This document shows positions 8,198 to 15,988 of a stretch of DNA of 37,260 nucleotides, piece after piece. Source of the DNA: Bacteroides sp. 43_108. Lineage in GTDB: Bacteria; Bacteroidota; Bacteroidia; Bacteroidales; Bacteroidaceae. The stretch lies in NCBI GenBank assembly GCA_001915545.1, contig MNQS01000123.1, positions 1 to 37,260 of the forward strand, written 5' to 3'. The position numbers and the translations under genes are program-made. The notes under the pieces were generated by a model that worked only from the letters and a program-made list of their open reading frames with translations, was not told the origin of the DNA and searched no databases. Each line of letters opens with the position of its first letter. Position 1 is the stretch's first letter.

Positions 8198-9274
8198 CTA
8201 TTTTTCAGTATGTAACGAAAGAATCTGGGTATTCTCCTGAATCAGTCCGGCACCCTCGGCCACAATTACTTCCCCTTCCTGCAAGCCACTCTCTACAATG
8301 TATTCCTGCCCGTTGTTCAGCGGGAAAACAGTAACCTGTGCCGACTCGGCCTTTCCACTCTCATTCACCTTATACACATACACCTTGTCCTGAATCTCAA
8401 AAGTAGCTTCCTGCGGAACAACCAGCGCGTTCTCCTTGGTATAGGGCAATACGAGCGTAGCCGTACTTCCGTTTCGCAACATTCCTTCCGGATTCAGGAA
8501 CACGGCACGCAGACTGACAGCCCCTGTTCCGGTGTCAATGGTTCCACTGATGGCATCTATCACCCCTTCGTGTGCATATTTCACTCCGTCGCTCAACTGC
8601 AAGGATACTTTGGGCATACCAGCCAGCGCCTTGTCCACACTGCCATACTGACGGAGCAGTGACAGCATCTGATTTTCGGTCATGGAAAAATATACATAGA
8701 CTTCCTCATCGTCCGAGACGGTAAGTAAAGGCGTGGTAATGGAAGAATTGACCAATGCCCCCACACGATAGGAAGACATACCTGCCACTCCATCCACCGG
8801 ACTCCGGACTACCGTATAGGAAAGGTCATTGCGGGCATTGGTTTCATTGGCCTTCGCTTGTGCCAGACTAGCCTCAGCCTCCAACAAAGAATTTTGTGCC
8901 GTCTGACGGTCGAAATCCGAAACCACACGCTCCTTATACAGCTCTTCCTTGCTGTCGGACGTCAGTCGGGCCGTAGCCACGGCAGCTTCCGCACTTTTCA
9001 CATTCGCCAATGCCGTCTGCAAAGCTGCTTTATACGGAACCTGGTCAATCACGAACAACACCTGTCCCTTGTGCACCTTAGCTCCTTCTTTCACACAAAT
9101 CTCGGTAATCGTACCGCTCACCTGCGGACGAATTTCTACACTCTGTCTTCCCTTTACTACAGCCGAATAGCTGTTAGTGAGAAGGCGATTTTCTTTTTTC
9201 ACAGTCATGGTCTTGTACCCACTTTCCTGTGAGGTAGGTGCAGGCTGCGTACAGGCTGTCAGCATCCCCAACAA
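8198..9274 (-). CDS. RND periplasmic adaptor (MFP/AcrA family), signal peptide out of frame
   Basis: The body is a full HlyD/AcrA-like adaptor: barrel-sandwich (lipoyl) half around GTITEICVKEGAKVHKGQVLF, a helical hairpin (about ALANVKSAEAA to AKANETNARN), the second lipoyl half (VRSPVDGVAG), a beta-barrel and a membrane-proximal domain. The frame has only TTG starts (9274) before the mature region LTACTQPAP. The expected lipoprotein start ATG lies at 9313-9315, followed by an A7 run, but that frame ends at TGA after 18 codons. One extra A would give MKKNFVSVDACFCALLGMLTAC, a convincing lipoprotein signal. As written the protein lacks an export signal. It ends 11 bp before the pump gene and is the first gene of the RND operon. 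Confidence 0.8.
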   Translation of the reverse strand: MLGMLTACTQPAPTSQESGYKTMTVKKENRLLTNSYSAVVKGRQSVEIRPQVSGTITEICVKEGAKVHKGQVLFVIDQVPYKAALQTALANVKSAEAAVATARLTSDSKEELYKERVVSDFDRQTAQNSLLEAEASLAQAKANETNARNDLSYTVVRSPVDGVAGMSSYRVGALVNSSITTPLLTVSDDEEVYVYFSMTENQMLSLLRQYGSVDKALAGMPKVSLQLSDGVKYAHEGVIDAISGTIDTGTGAVSLRAVFLNPEGMLRNGSTATLVLPYTKENALVVPQEATFEIQDKVYVYKVNESGKAESAQVTVFPLNNGQEYIVESGLQEGEVIVAEGAGLIQENTQILSLHTEK

Positions 9275-9366
9275 CGCACAAAAACATGCATCAACAGATA
9301 CAAAATTTTTTTCATCTTATTCTCTTTTTTTAGTTGATTTGACTCTTTCTGTTGTAATAGCCGATG

Positions 9367-9374
9367 CAAATTTA
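9367..9374 (-). promoter_or_regulatory. -7 box candidate for the RND operon
   Basis: The minus strand reads TAAATTTG here, matching TAnnTTTG, 52 bp upstream of the ATG at 9315 in the divergent spacer shared with the AraC gene. No clear -33 box is present, which would suit a promoter needing the neighbouring AraC protein. Confidence 0.45.
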
Positions 9375-9537
9375 GAAGGCGAGGAAGACTACTTACTTGT
9401 TCCATTCCTAAGAACATTTGTCTGAAACCTTGCTTTAGCATTTATTCTGTTTATGATTTCTAAAACATACAAAAAGGTTTTCAGGCTACGATTTATGTCT
9501 GTATTTTAGATGCGCAAATACAACAACGAGATACAAG

Positions 9538-10434
9538 ATGAAAGAATATGCGTTTACAAAATGGCTGGTTCCGACGCTGCAAGCAGACGGAACAGAGCGA
9601 GATATAGTGTATAATGAGCAAATGGGCATCTTCACCGTACGGGGAGAAAATCAATTCCAGAAAGGAAGTATCGACACACAGCATACGGTGTCTTTGCTCG
9701 TATTAAAAGGAGAAATCAGCATCCAGACCAATGACAAGCGGACCGTCATTCCTGCTCCTTCTTACATCGAGTTTATCGAACCTCACCAATGGAGCGACCT
9801 GAAAACAAACCGTGATTTCGAAAGATGTCTGCTCATTACCCGAAGGGAGATTTTTTTGCAGGCAGCCGAATGCATCCGTTCCAAGGTGGCAGCCTATGTA
9901 TACAGACACGTATTGGAGCCGTTTATTCCATTGAAGAAACAGGATCTTCTCCGGATACAATCACATATAGACATGTTGCGCCACACCCTTCAGCAAAAAG
10001 AGAATCATTTCCTGCTTGAAATGCTGGAAAACACGCTTCGTTCCCTCATCCTGGAAGTGTGGAATATTATCCTCCGCATGTATAAACAAGAAAACGAGTT
10101 CGAGCATTCTTTCCGCTGGAAAGATACCCTCCCTCGTTTTCTATATCTGATGCATACCAATTGCCGTTATCATCACACCGTAAAATGGTATGCCGACCAA
10201 CTCTACGTATCCCCCGATGCGTTATCGGCCAAGTTAAAGAAACTCTATGGCAAGACAGCCAACCAGCTCATCAGCGAAAGCCTGATAGAAGAAGCAAAAG
10301 TCTGTCTGCTCAATCCGGCCAACAGCGTGCAGGACGTGGCCGAAAAGCTCTGTTTCTCTGACCAGGCTTCTTTCAGCAAGTTTTTCAAACGCTACTGCGG
10401 AATGTCGCCCGGCCAGTTTAAGAAACAAGCCTAA
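9538..10434 (+). CDS. AraC-family transcriptional regulator
   Basis: A 298-residue regulator. The N-terminal half (about residues 20-110) looks like a cupin-type effector-sensing domain, with beta-rich segments such as HTVSLLVLKGEISIQ. The C-terminal 100 residues form the paired helix-turn-helix DNA-binding domain. The second HTH is clear in SVQDVAEKLCFSDQASFSKFFKRYCGMSPGQF, the AraC/XylS signature region (given in part; residues about 262-294). It is divergent from the RND efflux operon across a 222-bp spacer, the usual place for a local activator, so it probably controls the pump. The effector is unknown. It converges with the ABC ATPase gene 7 bp away. Confidence 0.88.
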   Translation: MKEYAFTKWLVPTLQADGTERDIVYNEQMGIFTVRGENQFQKGSIDTQHTVSLLVLKGEISIQTNDKRTVIPAPSYIEFIEPHQWSDLKTNRDFERCLLITRREIFLQAAECIRSKVAAYVYRHVLEPFIPLKKQDLLRIQSHIDMLRHTLQQKENHFLLEMLENTLRSLILEVWNIILRMYKQENEFEHSFRWKDTLPRFLYLMHTNCRYHHTVKWYADQLYVSPDALSAKLKKLYGKTANQLISESLIEEAKVCLLNPANSVQDVAEKLCFSDQASFSKFFKRYCGMSPGQFKKQA

Positions 10435-10441
10435 ACCTTAT

Positions 10442-11116
10442 TTAAAGGTTCACCTCCGTTACCACCTGTCCGTCGAAGAGATTAATGACACGGTCGGCAA
10501 AGCCGGCATCATGCTGTGAGTGGGTCACCATCACAATGGTGGTGCCTTCCTTATGCAGCTCGGTAAGTAATTCCATCACCTCACGTCCGTTCTTGGAGTC
10601 CAGGTTACCGGTAGGCTCATCGGCCAGAATCAGCTTCGGCCCTGATACTACGGCACGGGCAATAGCCACACGTTGCTGTTGCCCGCCCGACAGCTGCTGC
10701 GGGAAGTGCTTGGCACGATGTGTAATCCCCATCCGCTCCATGGCAGCCTCCACTTTCCGCTTACGTTCTGCCGAAGGTACGCCCAAATACAGCAAGGGCA
10801 GTTCGATGTTCTCAAATACGTTCAACTCGTCAATCAGGTTGAAGCTCTGGAACACGAAACCAATCACTCCCTTACGCAAGGAAGTACGTTGCGATTCAGT
10901 ATAGCCCCCCACTTCTGTTCCGTTCAAGAAATACTTGCCTCCCGTGGGATTGTCCAGCAGTCCCAAGATATTCAGCAAGGTAGATTTTCCACAACCTGAA
11001 GGACCCATGATAGCCACGAACTCTCCTTCCTTCACTTCGATACTTACATTATTCAATGCCCAAGTTTCCACTTCATCTGTGCGGAATACTTTCTGTAAAT
11101 TTTCTGTCTTAATCAT
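10442..11116 (-). CDS. ABC transporter ATPase, LolD/MacB-like
   Basis: A 224-residue cytoplasmic ATPase of the MacB/LolD/FtsE class. Walker A is GPSGCGKST (38-46), the Q-loop is VFQS (88-91), the signature is LSGGQ (142-146), Walker B is LILADE (162-167), and the H-loop His is in VTHS (H199). All catalytic residues are present. It is the last gene of the minus-strand export operon and the only ATPase in it, so it probably powers all three upstream permeases, alone or in turn. The upstream permease ends 25 bp away. Confidence 0.93.
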   Translation of the reverse strand: MIKTENLQKVFRTDEVETWALNNVSIEVKEGEFVAIMGPSGCGKSTLLNILGLLDNPTGGKYFLNGTEVGGYTESQRTSLRKGVIGFVFQSFNLIDELNVFENIELPLLYLGVPSAERKRKVEAAMERMGITHRAKHFPQQLSGGQQQRVAIARAVVSGPKLILADEPTGNLDSKNGREVMELLTELHKEGTTIVMVTHSQHDAGFADRVINLFDGQVVTEVNL

Positions 11117-11141
11117 ACTTCAAAATTTTATTTTAATGATA

Positions 11142-13511
11142 TTACTCTTGTTTTATACATTCTACCGGATTTACCCGACTCAATATCCAACCCTGCAGGC
11201 AGACAATGACCGCCGAGATGCCCCACACCACCAACAACGGCCATACAAAGATACCGGCCGAAAGCGGGGCACGGTACGCAAACTGCTCCAGCCAATGCAG
11301 CATGAACCACCAGCCGACAGGCATAGCCACGACATACGCCACTACAGCATAGATACAGAACGGTTTGTTAAGCAGCCAGATAATCTGTCCCCGTGTTGCT
11401 CCATGCACCTTGCGGATACTAATTTCGCGTATCCGCTGACGGGTGGCATACCAGGCGATACCAAACAATCCGAAACCTGTCAGCAACAACCCAATCACGG
11501 CATAGAAAGTCAGGATATGCGACAAAGAAAGCACTTTCCCGTTACGTGCCATAAAATCCCGGTGCATATCTGCATAACCGAAAGGTTGGTTGGGGTTCAT
11601 TTCATTCCATACGGCTTCTATCTGCCGCAAGGTCTCTTCACGGTTTTCCGGACGAAGACGCAGTTGCAAATAAAATCCTTTCTGCAAGTCACTTGCCGAC
11701 AACAATGTGATGACAAGAGGTGTTACCGCTTCTTCCAGCGAATTGACGGAAAAGTCGCGCACCACACCTGCGATTACAGCCAGACTGTCTTTCGTTTCCG
11801 TATCGAACTCGCGCAAGGCATGCCCCACGACCTCCGTACCCGCAGGCACTAACAAGCGGACAAAACTCTCGTTCACCAGTACCGGAGATGCCTGACGCTC
11901 CAACAGACGGGAAGGAGATTCTCCACTCAACTGTTCAATGCGCAAGGTGCGCAACAAGGTGGAGTCGCCTTCCAATGTCAGCAGATTGGTACGCACTTCC
12001 TTCCCACCGGGACGCTGCACGTTCAACTGACGTATCCAGGCATTAAGCACCGAAGCCTTGGAAAGTGTCATGGATTCAATCCCTTTCACCCGTTTCTCCA
12101 GTTCCGCCTTAAAGGGAGCCAACGGAGCACCAAAGGCATCCCCTATCTCAATGCAGCCTTCGTAACGCGAAGCCCGCTGGCGGGTCAGTTCCATCTGGTT
12201 GCGTGCTGTCAACGTAGCCAGTAACAATCCGATAGAAATCACGAACTGCACCGTTACCAGTACAGCCACAAAGCGCTGTTTGCGTCGGCCACTGTAAAGG
12301 GTACGGTACTCCGTAAACGACAAGCGTGACAGGCGACAACTGATGTACCACGCCGGTATTACCGACATCAACAGAATGAATAACAGCAACCACGGCAACA
12401 TCTGACTACTGAAGAAGAACGTCATGGTCAACCGCGAACCCAGCAGATCATTAAACAGTGACAGACAGTCGTTGACCAGCAGAATGGACAAGCCGAATGC
12501 CAGCACTACCGTCAGAAAAGCATCCCCAAAAAGTTGCAGACGGATATTGCGCAAGGTAGCCCCCATCAATTTCTCCACATGAATCATACGAAGCTGTTGC
12601 AGCAAGCGGCTCAAACTCATGTTAGTATAGTTGCAGCAAGCAATGATTAGTATCAGCACGGCTGCCAGCAGACTGATATAGAGAGTCTGCACGGGTGTCT
12701 GACTGACGAAATCGAGCATCTGCTGAGAGGAATCATCAGGAGTAGTGAAACAAATGGCGTCCAGCGGATCCAGGTAATATTTCGTCTGACCAGGCATCAG
12801 TGTAGGTACCTTGTCCTCATTCAGTTTATCGGCCAGGTGACCCGCATCCGTACCCGGAGTCAGCTTCAACAGCGTAAGTCCACCCCAGAAGAAATCAGGG
12901 TCGTGTGCTATCAGCATGTCAAACTGCAAAAGCGATTGTTCACGCTTCTTAAGCACTGCCGCCACTTCGTACGTACGGACCTCTCCAAAGCGGAAATGTG
13001 CCTCCACCTGCTTTCCTACCGCTTGTTTCCCCCCGAAAAGGCGACGGGCACAAGCCTCACTCAACGCCACCTTCCCCGGCTGACAGAGTACCTGACTCAA
13101 ACTACCTTCTTCCGTACAGTAATCAAAAAAGTTCGTCAGGGTCGTATCGGCCGACAACATCTTAAAATCACCTTCCACCTTCTGATCGTTCACCTTGCAG
13201 TAAAGCAAATCCAGTTTCCCTAACCGAAGAAAGTCCTCTACCTCGGCATAGCTTTGCTTCAGCTGCGGAGGAATCTCTGCACCGGCAAAAGCCACTCGTT
13301 TCCCCTCCGTCATCGGGTCATCCTGCCGCAGAAAAAACATGCGGTCACGGTCCGGATTACGTCCTTCCAGCCCATGCTCGTGCACGAAGTATGTCATCAG
13401 CAGGTTGGTGCAAGCCAATCCCAATGCCAGACTGGCTACTGAAACAAGGAAAAACACCTTGTTACGCCACCAGCTTCGCAAAATCATTTTCAATACTACA
13501 TTCAGTATCAT
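11142..13511 (-). CDS. MacB/FtsX-type ABC permease (third permease of the operon)
   Basis: A 789-residue permease with the duplicated MacB architecture of this Bacteroidota class. There is an N-terminal TM (about 16-38) and a large periplasmic domain. A block of three TMs follows (roughly 280-400, each side of SRLLQQLRMIHVEKLMGAT), then a fourth near 420. After a second periplasmic domain comes a C-terminal FtsX block of three TMs containing RQRIREISIRKVHGAT. The RxxEI..RK..GA motif is the FtsX cytoplasmic loop that contacts the ATPase. These proteins couple ATP hydrolysis to periplasmic conformational change rather than forming a simple channel. Its sequence is clearly different from the other two permeases. 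An alternative start at M9 is possible. Confidence 0.9.
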   Translation of the reverse strand: MILNVVLKMILRSWWRNKVFFLVSVASLALGLACTNLLMTYFVHEHGLEGRNPDRDRMFFLRQDDPMTEGKRVAFAGAEIPPQLKQSYAEVEDFLRLGKLDLLYCKVNDQKVEGDFKMLSADTTLTNFFDYCTEEGSLSQVLCQPGKVALSEACARRLFGGKQAVGKQVEAHFRFGEVRTYEVAAVLKKREQSLLQFDMLIAHDPDFFWGGLTLLKLTPGTDAGHLADKLNEDKVPTLMPGQTKYYLDPLDAICFTTPDDSSQQMLDFVSQTPVQTLYISLLAAVLILIIACCNYTNMSLSRLLQQLRMIHVEKLMGATLRNIRLQLFGDAFLTVVLAFGLSILLVNDCLSLFNDLLGSRLTMTFFFSSQMLPWLLLFILLMSVIPAWYISCRLSRLSFTEYRTLYSGRRKQRFVAVLVTVQFVISIGLLLATLTARNQMELTRQRASRYEGCIEIGDAFGAPLAPFKAELEKRVKGIESMTLSKASVLNAWIRQLNVQRPGGKEVRTNLLTLEGDSTLLRTLRIEQLSGESPSRLLERQASPVLVNESFVRLLVPAGTEVVGHALREFDTETKDSLAVIAGVVRDFSVNSLEEAVTPLVITLLSASDLQKGFYLQLRLRPENREETLRQIEAVWNEMNPNQPFGYADMHRDFMARNGKVLSLSHILTFYAVIGLLLTGFGLFGIAWYATRQRIREISIRKVHGATRGQIIWLLNKPFCIYAVVAYVVAMPVGWWFMLHWLEQFAYRAPLSAGIFVWPLLVVWGISAVIVCLQGWILSRVNPVECIKQE

Positions 13512-13536
13512 AACACATCGTTTTTTAGTTCATTTC

Positions 13537-13623
13537 TTATTCTGTCAGACGGATGCCTTCGATATAGTATCCCCCTTCCACGTGCTCGCCTTCCGAAAAG
13601 TCAAACCAGCGGGTATCTTTCTT
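13537..13623 (-). pseudogene. C-terminal remnant of an unidentified coding sequence
   Basis: Between two permease genes, the minus strand keeps about 28 open codons that read like protein (KDTRWFDFSEGEHV, then EGGYYIEGIRLTE and a TAA stop at 13537-13539). There is no start codon: the frame is closed by a TGA inside the last codons of the upstream permease gene. It resembles neither permease tail. It looks like debris of a gene deleted between the permeases, but could be a chance open frame. Confidence 0.4.
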
Positions 13624-15971
13624 TATTCACTTTTCATTACTTCACTCGGGTTGATGCGGGAAGCCTTGTTCACCTGCCAGAGCAACGTAGCCACGGAAAT
13701 CACTGCCACTATCAGGAAGGCTGCCAGGAACAGACCGACCGTCACCGGAGCCTTCACCACCAAATCAGCGGTATAATAATGGATGGCCAGCCAAGCCAGC
13801 GGCACTGCCACCACGGCTGCCAGCAACAGCATCCCCAAGTAACGGCGGAGCAACAGCACATACAGGTCTTTCAGCATGGCACCGTTCACCTTGCGGATGG
13901 CAATCTCGCGGTAACGCTGGCGGATGTCGAACAAGGAAATACCCAACAGGCCCAGACAGGAAATGACAATGGCAATAAAGGCAAAAGCCGAGTAAATGGT
14001 AGCTACCTGCTGATCAGATTTATACAACTTCTGCACATCGTCCTTCAACAACGAATACTGAAAGTTTTCCGTGCCATATACTTCCCTTTCCAGCTTACGC
14101 AGATAATTTATCACCTTAGAAAGTTTGCCCGGCTGACATGCTATCTGATACACGTCTCCCCGCATAGTAGGAGAAACCATGAACAGCATGGGACGTACCC
14201 CTTTGGAGATATGTCCGCTATAATAATCCTCTATCACTCCCACAATGGGACGGGCCTGCAAATCCGGAACAAATTCTTTCATACGGAGATCCAACACGGT
14301 AGCTCCCTCTAAAGAGGTGTATCCCAAAGCTCGCAAAGCCGCCCGATTCACCACAAACCCATCTTCTTCAACGGGCAGTTTCCCTTCCACAAGCTTCAAA
14401 TTGAACAAGGTAAAGAATTCGGGAGTGGCAAAATTCTGATTCAATGAAACGGTTTCTCCTTTCGCATTCTGAAACTCTGCCGTATAGTCGAAATCCAAAA
14501 TGGAATACAAACCAGCTGTCCAACATGAAATGTCTGGACATTTACTCAACGCCTCATCAATCTGCGCAACCCGCTGCTTCCGGGCTTGTATCGATTCATC
14601 GGTATAAGAGGCATAGTCAGTCGACTCATACACTAAGTTGGCATGAATCACATTTTCCACCTGAAATCCCGGTGGAGTATTCAACAGCAAGTTGAGATGA
14701 CGATGGAAGAACAGGGCAAGGACAACCAGTACAATGGTTACCGTATATTGCACGAACAGGAATCCCTGACGCAAGCGTATTGACTTCCGGTCATTCCCCG
14801 AACGAACCAGCGACATGCCCAACGGGGATTTCCAGCACCGAACTACCGTACATAATGATATGAGCAACGGCAACCACACCAAAAGAGACAATGATACCCA
14901 TACATCAAACGTCCCTACGGTAAACACCGTGTCAAACAAACGGTTGACAAAAGGTTGAGCAAGCTCCACCACCGTCCAGGCCAGCAACAACGACAAAACC
15001 GACAGCACCAGATTTTCCCAGTACACTAACATGAAGAGAGGACGGAAGCCTGCTCCCCATACCCGATGAAGCAGATAAATCCGCAATCGCTTGCCCAACA
15101 GCACCACATACAAATTGATGTAATTAAGCAGGCCGATAAAGAATATAAAGATGCACATGGCCGACAAGACATACAACTGAGCCCGGTTGCCCGACACACA
15201 CATCGTAGGAGAAGTGCGGTACAACAAGCGTGACTCCCAATATACATTCTTCAGTGACAGGAGGGAGAAAGTGTACATGCTGCCATCTTCCACCTGCGTA
15301 GGACGCAAAATCTTGCCTGCCTCATTTAATTTCTGAATATCCGCTCCTGGCACAAAACGGACAAACTCCATGGGCATTCTTTCCCAAAGTGCTCCCGGCA
15401 TTTCAGAAAGAATGGCATCAACCTGCAGGATAGACTTGTTTTCCGGAGTAGCGAAGATTCCGGATACCGTCACTGATTTCCCAGTAGACAAAACAAAGGT
15501 CTCTCCAATGGGATTCTGCTTACCAAACAACTTATGTGCCAGGTGCTCACTCAGCAAGGCCATCCCTGGCTTTGAAAGGGAATACTCTCCTTGTAACAGC
15601 TGATAACGGAACAGTTTCAAAAAGGTCGTATCGGCCACTATCATATTTACCTGCAAACGATTGTCCTTGTAACGTATCATGTCATGATCCAGCAGTGTGA
15701 CCCGTGAACGTTGCATGACCAGTGACGGGTCTACAGCCAGCGTATCACCATTCAATGTGGAAGAAACCAATGCGTCGTTCTCGCCAATCTGACAACGAGA
15801 CACATACACATTTTCCCGGTCCACACAATGGGTATCGACCGTCAGCTCCCGATGGATGTATCGAAGCAAAATGATGCAGCAGGCCAGACTGAATGCCAGC
15901 CCCAACAGATTAATCAGTGTGTACGTCCGTGCACGGAGCAGGAAACGTAATGCATAGCGTAGTGTGTTCAT
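13623..15971 (-). CDS. MacB/FtsX-type ABC permease (second permease)
   Basis: A 782-residue permease of the same family as its neighbours: N-terminal TM (about 17-38), periplasmic domain, central TM block (about 270-430), second periplasmic domain, and a C-terminal FtsX block with RQRYREIAIRKVNGAM, the ATPase-contact loop. The first 55 or so residues and the last 110 or so are almost identical to those of the permease immediately upstream, while the middle differs throughout. Both genes are preceded by the same short sequence ending ATATAAATTTG on the plus strand. It starts 17 bp after the upstream permease's stop. The pattern suggests tandem duplication with the ends kept alike by recombination and the substrate-facing parts diverging. 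Confidence 0.9.
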   Translation of the reverse strand: MNTLRYALRFLLRARTYTLINLLGLAFSLACCIILLRYIHRELTVDTHCVDRENVYVSRCQIGENDALVSSTLNGDTLAVDPSLVMQRSRVTLLDHDMIRYKDNRLQVNMIVADTTFLKLFRYQLLQGEYSLSKPGMALLSEHLAHKLFGKQNPIGETFVLSTGKSVTVSGIFATPENKSILQVDAILSEMPGALWERMPMEFVRFVPGADIQKLNEAGKILRPTQVEDGSMYTFSLLSLKNVYWESRLLYRTSPTMCVSGNRAQLYVLSAMCIFIFFIGLLNYINLYVVLLGKRLRIYLLHRVWGAGFRPLFMLVYWENLVLSVLSLLLAWTVVELAQPFVNRLFDTVFTVGTFDVWVSLSLLVWLPLLISLCTVVRCWKSPLGMSLVRSGNDRKSIRLRQGFLFVQYTVTIVLVVLALFFHRHLNLLLNTPPGFQVENVIHANLVYESTDYASYTDESIQARKQRVAQIDEALSKCPDISCWTAGLYSILDFDYTAEFQNAKGETVSLNQNFATPEFFTLFNLKLVEGKLPVEEDGFVVNRAALRALGYTSLEGATVLDLRMKEFVPDLQARPIVGVIEDYYSGHISKGVRPMLFMVSPTMRGDVYQIACQPGKLSKVINYLRKLEREVYGTENFQYSLLKDDVQKLYKSDQQVATIYSAFAFIAIVISCLGLLGISLFDIRQRYREIAIRKVNGAMLKDLYVLLLRRYLGMLLLAAVVAVPLAWLAIHYYTADLVVKAPVTVGLFLAAFLIVAVISVATLLWQVNKASRINPSEVMKSE

Positions 15972-15988
15972 ATAAATTTGTTTTTTTA

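Noticed and set aside
10935..11852. Plus-strand frame of 305 codons opposite the ATPase and third permease.
   Set aside because: Antisense to two genes with complete family motifs; the product is low-complexity His/Gln/Arg-rich.
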